From: Apoda limacodes
Taxonomy: Eukaryota; Arthropoda; Insecta; Lepidoptera; Limacodidae
Direction of reading: 5' to 3'
Length of the DNA stretch: 64,000 nt
Assembly: GCA_946406115.1 (NCBI GenBank)
Contig: OX291550.1
Coordinates: 5,570,803 to 5,634,802 of the forward strand
Part shown: one piece after another, positions 10,391 to 21,996 of the stretch
Position numbering within the stretch: position 1 is the first letter of the stretch
Layout of the letters: every line of letters starts with the position of its first letter
Notes under the pieces: model-generated
The model's input: only the letters and a program-made list of their open reading frames with translations
Database searches by the model: none
What the model was told of the DNA's origin: nothing
Translations under genes and position numbers: made by a program

Positions 10391-13245
10391 CCAATAACTT
10401 CTTTTTTGAAGAACCCCATACTGTAGTCCTTAGAGAAAACCTTAGCAGGTAGCTCATTCCACAACCCAAGCGTTCGCAGGAGGAAGTTTCTCTGAAACCG
10501 CACTGTACGCAACCATATCGGTTCTAAAGTAGCCGTAGGCATCATTTCAAACACATCCCATTGTACAAGCGGTAGAACACACACAGGGAGGCAAAGTCTC
10601 TCCTCACACTTAAGGGTTCAATACGGCAAGCAATGTATGTTGTTGATGTCCAACATGTCATTGATATGCAGTAGAAACAACGTAAGAGACAGCAGGGAGC
10701 CTTGCGGGACACCAGCATTAATGTCCATGCTATCAGAGCACCTACCGTCAACTACGGTTCGTATGCGTCTGCCGGACAAAAAGCTAGCCACCCATTTGCA
10801 CAAACCCTCGGGCACTCCGTAAGATGGCAACTTCGATAACAGACCCCGGTGCCAGACCCGATCAAACGCATTCGCTATGTCCAGGCTACATGCCAATGCC
10901 TCCCCCTGACTCTCAATGGCTAGTGCCCATCGGTGAGTTAGATACACTAGAAGGTCGCCAGTCGAGCGACCGTGGCGAAAGCCATATTGACGATCACTGA
11001 CCAGGTCGTGTTCTTCTAGGTATCGTAGAAACTGTGTGTTGATCACAAGCTCCATCACCTTGGAGAGGAAAGAGGTAATAACGATAGGCCTGTAATTCGA
11101 TGGATCTGATCTATTGCCCTTTTTGGGTACCGGGTGCAAATTCGCAGTCTTCCATGAAGACGAAAATTGCTTAGTATGGTAGGAAAGTGCCAAAAGGCGC
11201 GTGAGTACAGGACATAACTCGGGAGCACACTGCTTAAACACCACTGCTGGTATACCGTCTGGCCCACTCGACTTATGAACGTCTAGAGAAAGCAATGCCC
11301 GCCCGACCTCCCGCTGTGTTATGGAGATTTCCGGCATGGTCTTACCGCACCACGGTATAGTAGGTGGTACAGCGCCTTCGTCGTTCATATTCGAGTTCGA
11401 GGCAAAGAGACTGCCCAATAGATCGGCTTTCTCTTTAGCACTATAGGCCAAGTCACCATCGGTCTTCCGCACTGGTGCTAACGACGACAGGCAAAAGTTC
11501 CCTTCGGCAGCTTTGGCAAGCGACCAGAAAGCACGACTCCCAGAAGGATAGCTCGCAAGTCGCCCACCTATTTTGCCGATAATTGGAATTTTGCTCTGGC
11601 AGTAACTTTCTTACTGAACCTCGCGGCAGCATTTAATTCTAAAGAAAAATTAAAGAAAAATTCGGATCCTTATTATTACGAGCCGTGGTCCAAGCCTCAT
11701 ATGCAGTTTGCTTAAGAATTTTAGCTTCTCTGCAAGACCTATTAAACCACGGTCGTTTTTTGACGCCGGCAGCTACTCGCGGGTTCGGAATATAACATTC
11801 CATACCAGCGAGGATTGTCGCAGACGTCAGGATCTTCTGAGTTAAAACAGATCTGCCTCCACGGGTACGATGCATAAAATTCTCGCAATCCATCCCAGTC
11901 TGCCGACTTATAGTGCCACACACGACGCCAATTAGTTGGCCCAGATGGATCGGGTTGTGTACATGACACTTGAGTCTGAACGAGACAGTGGTCCGAGGAG
12001 CCTAAAGGCGCATCCACTGAGACGGAATATCCGTCCGGACGTGTAGTCAGCAGAAGGTTCAGTAAGGAACTTGTATGGTCCTCTATATCTGGTATTCTCG
12101 TAGGAGAAAGTACCAGCTGAGAGAATCAGAGCAAATTCATGAGCAGATATCCCTGCATAGTTATTGGTTCGAGAACTGAGCCACTCACGATGGTGGGCGT
12201 TAAAGTCTCCCAAAATAACTAGTTCTGCTGTGGGATATTGCTCTAGAACTTTATCAGTCGTCAAACCCAGGTGCGTGAAAAGGCGAGTTACGTCCGTGTC
12301 ACCGCTATGAGACCTGTATAGGCACGCATAGATACGAGTGTGGCCCCGTAATCTACGCGCACCCACAATATCGACAGGTCCCTGTCTTTAAGGCTATGAA
12401 GGCGGCGACAGCAAATATCCTCCTGGACGAACATACATACACCGGCACAACTCACAAAATTGTGTTCGAGTTTGTAGCCGGGATAATGAAGGTATGATGT
12501 GTCGGCCGGGCAGGATATCTGCGTCTCCGTTAGGAAAAGAATAGTCGGCTGCGCAGTCTCCAGATGGTGGTGGACTGCGTTAAGATTTGCGTGAATACCC
12601 CTGATGTTGCAAAAATCCACATTATAAGTGGATGGAGTAGCCGCTGTAAAAACTCTTTTCCTTTTCGTTCTTTTGGCCATTTTATTTAAAAAAGTTACTT
12701 AGACTAAAAAATGAGGATTCACTGCACAGACAACTTAGAGGACAAAAGGGGCGGTACTAAAACTGCCGTAGCATGGCACAGATAATACGGTTGCTGGCAC
12801 GGCGGGCGGAAGGACCCTTGATCCCCCTTTGTTGTAGTAGCCGGGTCCACTCCGGTCTCCTTCTTCGGCACGACTACCACTTCAGATACTTTACACAGGC
12901 TGGCGTATCAGCCTCCCAGGGCAGAGATGAAGTGATCCCTGGGTTCGGGATCCCGTTCAACCAGCGGGCGGCCAGCTGTCAGCCGTTTCATCAGGTCTCC
13001 CTGACCACCGAACCAGCACGCCGCGTTTACGCCGAGCAATGACAGCAACAAGCACCGCTGGTCCTCCGCTCCTCAAAGAGCTCTGGCAACCTTACTCACC
13101 GCCAGGAACACAACACTACTCAATGTTAGTGTTATTGTGGCCGGGGTTTTCTGTAAGGTGGAGGTACAGCAAGTACTCGCTATGCCCCGCTTTATTTGTT
13201 CGGGCGGCTTATTCGAACGAGTACTTGCAATGCCCTACCTCTCTT
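10391..13245 (-). mobile_element. Non-LTR retrotransposon copy 2, near full length
   Basis: The minus strand carries the complete 5' end (AAGAGAGGTAGGGCA at 13231-13245, the same 5' terminus as the copy at 54428), a roughly 560-bp 5' UTR, the endonuclease-RT frame, and the 3' region up to 10391. The last ~110 bp of the family (CGCGTTGCC...CAGGCGGACCG and poly-A) are missing, so the copy is 3'-truncated. Element boundaries come from comparison with the other copies in this window. There is no ORF1 upstream of the endonuclease frame in either full 5' copy. Confidence 0.85.
10600..12680 (-). pseudogene. Endonuclease-reverse transcriptase ORF of copy 2, multiply broken
   Basis: Starts at ATG 12680 (MAKRTKRKR). 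The N-terminal endonuclease part shows LTETQI, GDFNAHHREWL and SSDHCL, the conserved metal and catalytic positions of the exonuclease-endonuclease-phosphatase fold. The RT part (10618-11472) has SSGPDGIPAVVFKQ, NYRPIVIT, QYGFRHGRSTGD, FDRVWH and GVPQGS. Lesions relative to 55036-56964: a 1-bp loss near 12353, an 8-bp loss near 12120, a 17-bp loss near 11820, a scrambled A/T segment near 11645, and a large deletion at 10630 that joins NNIHC directly to the C-terminal region, removing the YADD motif and about 160 codons. This copy cannot make an active RT. By motif style it belongs to the Jockey/CR1 superclade; I cannot place the clade without a tree. Confidence 0.9.
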
Positions 13246-13994
13246 AAATTTTATGTACACACCATTGCCAGATTTCCTTGGTACCACCAGTCAAATGTGA
13301 AAACTAGATACCTCTCATACGATTAATGTAAGAGATAGCTGTTGTATTACCGATGTGAAGAAGGATCTGAGAACTACGCAGATCTTTTAAAATTTATATA
13401 GACCAATAATTGCAGCAAGGATCTCTAAATAATTTATATGTTGGAGTAGTTTTGTATTAGGTACTCCACAAACCACTTGCTCTCAGATTTCTACACGCTA
13501 TTCCACACCCGTTGTTGAGGCATCAGAAAAAAGTACCATTGTTTAATTTAACATTTTGGACTACCTACCATAGTTCTATTCCACCAATCAAAATCGGAAT
13601 TTAATGAATTTGGAATATTCATAGAGAGTTCATAGTTGTTTGTACCCTTTAAATTTAGGTATTTGGAACTTTCAAAAAGTTTCATATACAGCCAACTATA
13701 TTCAACAGCTGGACAGACAGATACTAGAAGACCGACAAAGCTAGCAAAACCTTTTATTTTACATCTTTTTATTGTAGAAATTTTTTAAATAGCTAACTTG
13801 ATGCGATCGACTTATCTTTCGTTAAGTTGACCTGAATTTTTTCCGTGTACAGAATGCACCCTAAAAACAACATATCTTTGTAGTTTTGAGATTACTCTTT
13901 TTTTGTTTATAGTATAAAGCCCAGTGATTTAAGAAGCTCCGTGCTCTTAATAACGTTATCATTAAATTCTAAAAAACGTTTGCCATTCATTATT
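13246..13994. other. Gene-free stretch
   Basis: AT-rich, no supported gene. AAGCTAGCAAAACC near 13740 may be an eroded end of the GCAAAAGCTAGT family. Confidence 0.4.
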
Positions 13995-14115
13995 TACCTA
14001 AAAAAAAGAAGTATGTGAAGTCCATAGTCCGCACTGATCCCGTGTGTGTGTGTACAATTGCCCAAATTGTCCTCGGTGAGGGTAGGCCGTGCCCTAACAG
14101 TGGGGACGTATGAGG
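13995..14115 (-). repeat. Dispersed repeat fragment, minus strand
   Basis: The minus strand gives CAGTGCGGACTATGGACTTC, the counterpart of AGTGCGGATTGTGGACTT at 35537-35555. It is preceded by a short (TG) run at 14041-14052. Non-coding. Confidence 0.5.
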
Positions 14116-15654
14116 ATGATAAGAAAGAGTAGTCGTTGTACTTCAAAGCCCTAATTTTATAGAGAGCGTCGAGCGCAGTCAATGCGTGTAATGCTTGTCA
14201 AAAAAACGCTCCTTAAAAACTTATTCGGTTAATGAGAAACTTACTACATAGCTCTATCGCTTATGACTTGATCCTAGATACCTTGAACATTTACGCAATA
14301 TACCGAAGGGAACAATGTTCAACTCAGTTGTTTACTTTTCCATTATGTTTAGATCGAGGCGGTTTATCTGCACAAAAAGTTGTGTTTACGTGTGTTAACT
14401 CGTTATACCAACAACGGTTAAGTAACCCGATTAAATCACGCGAGCTTTCGGAAGTGGGCGTACAACAACTACCTTTTTCCCACAAGGATTAGAAGTGGAT
14501 TTTTTTATATGTAAATATGTAAGCTGTTCGTGCCTTTATTGGAGATACATGAATTTATGGAAGAAAGGACCTACAATTTTTTTATGCAAACAGAAATTTG
14601 GGTCAATTGTACATATGTTATTACCTGGCCTCGCAGACGTTGTTCTGCCCTATGTGCTGCAGCGCCCTCTAGTAACGAGTTATAGCACAATTGACAACGA
14701 AAAGCCTTTACCTATGAAAAAACACTTCAATGTACCAAGTTTCATACTGATAATACAACCAGTATTTTTTTATTTTATTGATTTTGAAACAAACAGTGAT
14801 TACATTAATATTTTTTACAGTTTGCCTTATAACTAGTCCTATAGTTTCCTTTAATAAACCTGGTTACATCCATACATTTACATAGATACATTCATATAAC
14901 TGAATTAAAATAGAGCCTCTAATTTGTTTTTAAACTGAGATAACGAAATACCAAATTTTCATAATTCATATTTTCATAAATTTATTGTTATAATTTTAAC
15001 AAAAGCGTCTTACAAAACTACATCCAGCGTAACACTTATTTGACTTCTTAATGCATAATAGTGTTGTATTACGACAAGACCTTACGACAGGTTTATCACG
15101 GCAGTTTTTGAGTAGTTCTAAATTATATCGAATTACAGAGTTTTTGAAATCAACGTGATGATGGCTTGTTCTGTAATTTACGACATTCCTTTGCAATCTT
15201 TCAATTCTATCGATATGGACATTATACAGTGTTTATGTAACAAAAATTCGTGAAAATTTAGTAACCGTATTCGGTATTCGATACAGAGATCTGTACGTAT
15301 CGGGTTCGATTAAATTCTCGAACTAACGAACTGAATTTCAACATCAAACGGTCAATAATTCCACAATCCGGAGTATGGCGCTAGTTTCCATTTAGATAGG
15401 AAATACTCTTAATCTGTTTGGTAACTATTTGTATGTTTTGAATTGACATACCTACATGTACCATTTAGGTACGTAGTATTACGTTCGTCGTTCTTAATTT
15501 ATAATTGAAACACGAAATCGTTTCTTATGTTAAATAGATGGAGACACAATATCTAACACGATATACGCAAATTTTTTAGGTTTTTCGTTATTAATTAGGA
15601 ATACTTTTTCTGTATCAGAATAAAGTTATAATATATATTTTTAATACTAATAAA
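14116..15654. other. No supported gene; two unexplained plus-strand open frames
   Basis: Two consecutive plus frames, 14232-14492 (86 codons) and 14495-14836 (113 codons, GTG start), are longer than most chance frames in this AT-rich window. They show no domain, no codon-use contrast and no splice-site context, and they are in different frames. I treat them as probably spurious. The rest to 15654 is AT-rich and empty. Confidence 0.3.
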
Positions 15655-15690
15655 CTGGCAAATAAGCATACGGTCCGCCTAATATTGAGA
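15655..15690 (-). mobile_element. Very short 3'-end tag of the endonuclease-RT element family
   Basis: TGGCAAATAAGCATACGGTCCGCCTAAT matches the 3' end of the family seen at 23985-24016 (minus strand). Only about 33 bp remain. Confidence 0.5.
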
Positions 15691-15747
15691 GAAGTTTTAA
15701 GTATATACTATAATATAAAGCCTTAAGCTTACCAACAGATACTCTCT

Positions 15748-16346
15748 AAAGGTGGTACAAGTATATGGGCAAACCTCGTCTTACTCTGATGAAGAAGCCG
15801 AAGCCACATATGAAGAACTTGCCACAATCCTTCATAACAGCGTTGTGATGCGAGATTTTAACGCCAAAGTGGGAGTACAAGAACGTGCCGAATCTAAGAT
15901 CGTCCCTTATGGCTTGGGTCAGCTAAATCACAGGGGACAAATGCTAGTAAACTTTCTTGAAATGGAAGGGCTCTTTTTGATAAACTCGTTTTAAAAGAAG
16001 AGTTCCCATAAAAGGTGGACCTGGCGAAGTACTGACGCTGTGACTAGGAATGAGATAGATTTTATTATGGCAGATAGGCGAAACATATTAAAAGATGTCT
16101 AAGTGATCAACAGGTTCAATACTAGCAGTGATCACAGACTTGTTACAGGCACTCTAACTGTTCCGTGTATGGGAAGGCAAAGCGTGGGCGCCCTCCAGCC
16201 CGGTGGCCCGACGACCTTAAAAGGGTGGCTGGTGGTGGCTGGATGCGGAAGGCAGAGTACCGGGAGAAATGGCGCACCATAGATGAGGCTTATGTGCAGT
16301 GGACCGATATAAGCCGATATAAGCCGATACGATAATGATGATGATG
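15748..16346 (+). pseudogene. RTE-type retrotransposon, internally deleted
   Basis: The frame at 15752-15994 (VQVYGQTSSYSDEEAE, RDFNAKVG, GQLNHRGQMLVNFLE) is the middle of an RTE endonuclease. In a shifted frame 16018-16158 continues with TWRSTDAVTRNEIDFIMADR and TSSDHRLV, the terminal endonuclease motif. At about 16160 the sequence jumps to the extreme C-terminus of the same ORF type (PDDLKRVAGGGWMRKAE), ending in a (GATGAT)-rich tail at 16330-16346, so the whole reverse transcriptase is deleted. The R of RDFNAKVG replaces the usual G. It is 5'-truncated, frameshifted and inactive. The related C-terminal fragment at 42809-43075 supports the join. Comparable to the HmRTE type of Heliconius by memory. 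Confidence 0.85.
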
Positions 16347-17215
16347 ACTATAATATACTATATATACTAAAATATAGTACAGGCATAGTAACAGTACTAA
16401 CATTAGTACTAGCGATATTATATTTTCGAAAAAAAAACAAACTGATTTACTTACATAATAACCTTAACCATAAGAATTACCCACGAATATACCTAAATTA
16501 CCTAAAATGCAATCTCAATACAATTTAGTTTAAACAAAAAAAGAAGTTTACCTCTCAATTGTATTAGTTAATTGCCTAATCATACAAAATACAATAAAAT
16601 ACTACAGTGTTATCAAACACTTTCGTGAGTACATTTTACTGATTAAACTGTGAGTTCACATAAAACATTCTGACGTCACACCGCTGCTTCGACCTCCACC
16701 TGTCATGAATATCTGAAGAGCGATGAATATCAGAGAGGCGTTCAGAAGTTTTGCGAACCAAGAACAGAAAATAAAACCGGTCAAGGGCCAGTCCAACTCG
16801 TGTACCGATTGTTGCGCTCTTAAGGTAAAACCGGTATCGTAGTACCCAATTTCAAGATGATACCATGTTGTAGTTGCAAAGAGACACAGCCGTGTCATAC
16901 AGATTTAGTAGTCTAACGTCATAAGGGTTCTTTTTTACCATTTTGTTAGGCATGAACACCTAAAAAGGCTGCTTATTTCAGCTACTCAAGTATGAAATTT
17001 TAATTTGTTGTCTACTTGCTCGCAAATGGCTTCAGTATAACAAGGAATTTCAGGGTCACGGCTCTATTAATTCACAGAAGTCAGTACAATTCGTGTCACC
17101 GCTATTTATTATACAATTGATTAATAAGTAAAAGACATAATCACATAAGGTGGTCCTACCCTTAAATATAGCTCTTTAAAACAAAAATTCACAAACAGGC
17201 CCTGCCTAGCAATAA
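16347..17215. other. Gene-free stretch
   Basis: AT-rich. It contains only the second copy of the CATTCTGACGTCA repeat at 16662-16740. Confidence 0.5.
16662..16740 (+). repeat. Dispersed repeat, shared with 2660-2725
   Basis: ACATTCTGACGTCACACC, then GCTTCGACCTCCACC and GAATATCTGAAGAG; same order as the copy at 2660. Confidence 0.6.
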
Positions 17216-17641
17216 GAAAGACCTAAATGCCGTAAGCCTAGTAAGGTAAGGACGCTCGCGTCCGTTCTTAAGCCTAAGGCTCAAGCTAAACGCAATCTTG
17301 AAGAGAGCGGCTCGTGTGCTTGGCGTCTTCACAATGTGAAGAGGCTACGTCGCTGTCGCTGCCCAGGCTGCAAACTCCAACATCGATATCTAAAGCGGGC
17401 TAAATTATCGCGGCAGTGACAAAAATTTCAAGCGCCTACGGGCAGAATTCTGTGGGCGAGCAGGCTGCTGGTCCCGAATATAAGACGGCGTCACGGAAAT
17501 CGTGGCAAGATGTGCGGAATCGCGGGACAGCAAAGGCGAGTCGCCCAGATGGCGGGCAGGGCAGCTGACGCCGCTATCTCATACAGGTGGCATGTAGTCT
17601 CGACCTACGCTGAGGTGCGCAGCGAGACGTGGTTGCAGTAG
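17216..17641 (+). pseudogene. GC-rich block with near-continuous open frame, function unknown
   Basis: Frame 1 from 17216 is open for 67 codons to a TGA at 17417-17419 and then open again in the same frame for 73 codons to TAG at 17639-17641. The block is about half GC and CpG-rich, unlike the AT-rich flanks. The conceptual product is Arg/Ala-rich with a Cys patch (RRCRCPGCK) before the TGA and GRILWASRLLVP and AISYRWHVVSTYAE after it. There is no ATG near the open start and no domain I recognise. High GC lowers stop frequency, so chance openness is possible. A relic exon, a mobile-element frame or a CpG-rich regulatory block are all possible. Confidence 0.3.
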
Positions 17642-18270
17642 GTAGTTTAGGTGTCTGCCGTGCGTTTAAGACGTGCTGGCTTGGTCATGCAGTAAGTAAA
17701 CGGGTGAACTAAGCCGCTATCTAGTCATTAACATTATAAAATTGAAAAGAAAACAGAATTCACTTACATGAACTACCTACGATATCCACTACGAACTCAT
17801 CAATATAGAAGGTTTAATGACTATCTTGGATGAACGCTGTATTTTGCAGTAGGTATTTGAGCTCTTCTTAACGACACTGAATTTAAATATCTGGGGGTAT
17901 GGTAGTTACGTACGGTAGTTTGGATTATACCAGCTAAACAAAATTCTCGGGATATGATGTCAATGTAAAATGTAGACTTATAAAACATATAAAGTTTTAA
18001 TTTGTTTGTCACTGACTCACAAAATACTCAGGGTACTTCTTGAAGTCCTAGAAAGCTGAAATTTGGTATGTTATGTAATATTAATACACAAACAACAAAT
18101 TTATACCCCAACACCTTAAACTAGGATATGGAAATTAGTATAAGACTTCCGAAAATTTTGATGCTAGAGGTTTGAAAATTGATGTTGAGACTTGCACCTC
18201 TAAACACCTTTAAAAAAAATTAACAAAATAAAAAAAAAACATTGTCATAAGCAACTTACAAAAAGAAGTA
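17642..18270. other. Gene-free stretch
   Basis: AT-rich. The 18010-18200 part has the texture of a decayed dispersed repeat (GAAAGCTGAAATTTGGTATG), but no second copy was confirmed. Confidence 0.4.
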
Positions 18271-18534
18271 AAATTCCACTAAAAACATTTACATGTAAAA
18301 TGTTGCTAAGACGAGACGACCATATGGCTTGCACTGTCAAAAAGTTATCAGATCTTATGTAGAGACAGTTTCTAACCCTATACGCCCTAACTTCACAAAC
18401 TCTACACCTTAGTCAAAATATGTGGCTTGGCCGTTTCGCCTCGGCTTCGCTCGATCTGATAACTTTTCGACAGTGCGAGCCATAAAGTCTCGTCGTGGTA
18501 ACATTTTACATGAAAATGTTTTTGGTGGGATTTT
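18271..18534. mobile_element. Foldback-type MITE, 264 bp with ~80-bp arms
   Basis: The left arm (AAATTCCACTAAAAACATTT ... AAAGTTATCAGATC, 18271-18354) is inverted at 18455-18534 (GATCTGATAACTTTTCGACA ... GTGGGATTTT) with around a dozen differences. The roughly 100-bp core is non-coding and holds GCCTCGGCTTCGCTC. No clear target duplication was found, so the superfamily is undetermined. Confidence 0.75.
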
Positions 18535-20026
18535 GTTTATTACACATATTTATTGAAGAAAATTAACTCTCTGCAACTGACGTGGACCTTTTTTCTCAAT
18601 TTTGCTGACGTATGGCAGGTAGTCTGGCAAACATATTTTCACATTAAAGCACTTATTACAATTTTACATGCAGACCTGTTTCATTTGATTTAAAATAAAA
18701 CTTGAATATCAAAAAATATAATCAATGATCAATAAACGAAACAAAACTCGTATAAAATTATGAATAAACATTAATTAATCAATATATAAAAATTCATAAA
18801 ATTTTACAGTGACATCTTCAATTATGCAGCCTTCAATCATAGTGTTACAATTTTTGTTGTCAAAATTCAAAATTAGCAAATACACGCTCACGTGTGTCTT
18901 CCGCGACTGCTGCCACAGCACTGACGTGTGTAACGCGGCACGTTAGGAAGGTACTAGAAACGCGGGAAACGAGACTCTAAAGATAAAATTTTTGAAGAAG
19001 AGAAGATTTTCATTTTGTGGAGTCTGTGGGACTATCAGATCAGCTGCAGAGGGTTAATCTTTTTGTACTTCGAGGAAAAAGTGCTCTACCATTGTTTCTT
19101 ATAATCAAAGACACCAGAAATACGCTCTGATTTTAAATCGGTCATCGCAACCCATTGACTCGAAATATAGACATGGGAAACTATAAGCAATATTAAATAT
19201 GTGTTATAGTTTAGAAGCCCGTATAGACTAATATGAATACTGTGCAATTCTGAAAATATAACATACATGCATACGGGTCGATTTGATAACCTCTTTTTTC
19301 CAAAGTTAGTTAATAAATAAATCAGGGACATATATTAAAATTAATATAAAAAGGACAAAAATGTCGTCAGATTTTTACTTTGGAATAAATATTTAAGTTT
19401 AAAGAAAATTCGCTTTGAAAACTTCATTGATTTTGGAGAGTGTACGGTTACTAATATTTATCCTAAAAACAACAGACTACAAAATAAACAAAAGGACCGA
19501 GTTTGTTAAATTTTAATTATACTCACATGATAAACTGATAAAACTTTAGAGAATAACAGAATCGTTAAAAATGAAGTTGTCGGTAAGAATGAAAAAATGA
19601 GTTAATGTAACATTAGCTAGGTATTGTTACGGGTCGGACACCTGATAGGTATTTAGGGGAAGTGAAAGCTATACAAGCTTATTATTATTAAGCTCTTATG
19701 TATGGTTAAGATAGGAAAAGGAGTTTTTTTTTCAAATCCAAACAATTGGAAGAAAAACGAAAACGACATGGTGACAGTTGAGTGAAGAGATAGAAAAAAA
19801 TGTAGAATTTAATATATTTTAAGGTTAATTATTATATATATACGGCAAGGATGGGTCCTTCTTTCTTTATAATTAGGAAAGAATATTGTATTCACGTAAT
19901 GTGCCAATGATGTCAGATATCCAGGAGCGATAAACGAAAAAGTTATGTATTAGAATAAGATTTATATATTAGATTAACAAAATATTGTCAGCGATTTAGT
20001 AGAATAGCGGGGTTAATAACCAATAA
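18535..20026. other. Gene-free stretch
   Basis: No supported gene. The short segment 18890-18960 is locally GC-richer. The 81-codon minus frame at 19086-19331 lacks any domain. Confidence 0.4.
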
Positions 20027-20340
20027 GTTACACCCCTAATCATCTTTGATTCCGGAATCCTGACACGATACTCGAATTTTACTGCCGTAAGAGTAGAGGT
20101 ACGGCCCCAGTACCTCTCCAGCAATCAATCCGCCAGCGAGTCACGACATTGTAGCTACATATGGTGGATGCTACAGTACTTACATGAAAATGCGATACCG
20201 AACTCAATTCATGTACCAGGTGGTGGTGGCTTGTCTAAAGATGAAAGTCTACAAACAGCGTGATGACTTACGGCACAGAAACGTTGTAAGTTGTAACTGG
20301 ACAAGAAATCTGTGTCGCTAGTGCTCCCGTACAGATTCCT
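20027..20340 (+). other. GC-richer patch with two overlapping open frames
   Basis: One plus frame is open 20027-20263 (78 codons, no early ATG); another, offset by one, is open from about 20097 to 20320. Base composition is clearly richer in GC than the flanks. One frame gives VRVEVRPQYLSSNQS, the other a basic KMKVYKQRDDLRHRN stretch. No recognised domain. Could be a decayed exon or mobile-element frame. Confidence 0.25.
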
Positions 20341-21137
20341 AGATCCATTTGAATTTTTAACCTCATAGAGATTTTTCAAAAAATTTAAAATTGGTTTTTT
20401 TGTACGATTTTTAGCAGATTTGACATTTAATTAAAAATCAAAAAAGCTCCGGGAAGTAAATTATTTTGACTAAACCGTTAAGCTATTGGCAACAATACGC
20501 TCAGAAACCGGAAGTTACGAGGAATTAATTTGGATAACAGGACAGTTTGGCTCATGGTCGTAAGCAGATCAAGACCCAATGGGATCCAACGGTTCTAGAT
20601 GATGGTCATGATGTGAATAATTTAATTACGCTTGAGTTTCTTTTTCTTTTTCTCCCAAACGGTATAGAATTAATATTTGTCCTTCTCTGTGCCAAAAATT
20701 AATTCAATTGTATGCAACATCAAGACGAGAAGAATATTGCCCTGGAAATTCTATATCCTTTTCAACTCCCAAGCTATCCCCGCTCTAAAAACTTCACACT
20801 GTTGTTTTTTTTTCAACGTTAAAAAAAAGTTCCCTTTTTCCTTTTGGTTTAAGTAACAGTTACATATTATTATTTGTAAAAAAAAAACTTATTGATCACG
20901 ATAAAAAAATAGCTGATGTAACTCAGGAATAGTGTATTATTGAAAAAGTTTTTGGAATCAGTTCAGTAGGTACTTGCAGAAATTACCTCCTACATACAAA
21001 TTTTACCTCTTTACTATTATAATTTTTTTTCATATATGATGTGCGGCCACTCTAACAACCAAGAGTAAGCCTCATTGTTATAAAATGGGGCTCTCCATAC
21101 CCATTGTTCCTGAACCGTAATAACATAACATTTTCAG
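20341..21137. other. Gene-free AT-rich stretch
   Basis: No supported feature. Confidence 0.4.
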
Positions 21138-21295
21138 GAACTATTTCAGCGAATCGATCACAAGGTTATCAAAAGCTGTGATTTCTGATCCAATAAGGAC
21201 AGGCCCTTTTTCTGAAGAAAGCATTCATCTTCGTAATGGAAGCAATTTAGATGAAATCGGATAAAGTTCTTGCGCTTCCTAGGGCAATTGCAATC
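21138..21295 (+). CDS. Candidate exon with splice-like edges
   Basis: Preceded by an acceptor-like ACATTTTCAG (ending 21137) and followed by a strong donor GTAAGT (21296-21301). One frame runs from the acceptor as NYFSESITRLSKAV...GSNLDEIG to a TAA at 21262-21264, 42 codons, rich in Ser, Glu and Arg. The stop lies 31 bases before the donor, so if real this would be the last coding exon of a transcript that still splices in its 3' UTR. No homology is recognised. Short length makes chance occurrence quite possible. Confidence 0.2.
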
Positions 21296-21996
21296 GTAAG
21301 TTTTATGTTTCTTTTACATTTATTTTTGTAATTGGACTATTATTAGATATTTTTGGTGAAAATGATTTTACTATACTTTATTGACGACAGCTTAGTTATG
21401 TTATGTTATGTTAAGTTTTTATGCGATTTATTATAACAATTAACTAAATAAATACACATTCCTGGACATTACACACGATTCTTATTATAGGCACCAGACA
21501 ACATATGCAAACACTTATATTCTTTTTTTTTGTAAATACCACCAATAAAACTACGGTGAACTGTTTTGATTTATTACATCGGTTGATTAAAAATATAATT
21601 CTTCAATCATTTTGCAGATACTGATTAAAATTGGATCTAAAATTTTTTGATAAAGTCTTATGATTAAATAACGGCATAACTTTTTCAGTTTTAATATAAC
21701 AGCCAAATAGAGAACCAGGATATGAGCCCTAAATTTAAATAACAGTAGGACTGTTATATTTCTTTTACAGATAGGCCTAAAAAATTCTCAGTTGTTATGC
21801 TAGTAATTTATCTAAATGCAAAATCATTCTTAACAGTTCGAACGTTTTCATTAAGAATTTGATACACTAGAATTTATTACTAGAGTCCAATCATTTTGTG
21901 CGTTATCTGGAGATCTTACTGAAGAATATCACAAATATCGGCACAACGTTTTTATTTTTTAGTTACATATTATTTTATTCTTCGCCTCGGTGATCT
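21296..21996. other. Non-coding stretch; probable 3' UTR of the minus-strand exon at its right end
   Basis: Just left of the minus-strand stop at 21997 the minus strand reads GAAGAATAAAATAATATG and CTAAAAAATAAAAACG, both containing AATAAA polyadenylation hexamers (about 21952-21985). The remainder is AT-rich with no other feature. Confidence 0.35.

Noticed and set aside
12773..13326. Plus-strand open frames of 89 and 95 codons
   Set aside because: They are antisense to the 5' UTR of retrotransposon copy 2; the same DNA in plus orientation at 54430-55035 is clearly element leader.
14232..14836. Two adjacent unknown genes
   Set aside because: Different frames, one with a GTG start, AT-driven composition, no domain or splice context.
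20085..20150. Resemblance of VRVEVRPQYLSSNQS to the start of bacterial ApaG
   Set aside because: A single short match, with none of the later conserved ApaG residues downstream.
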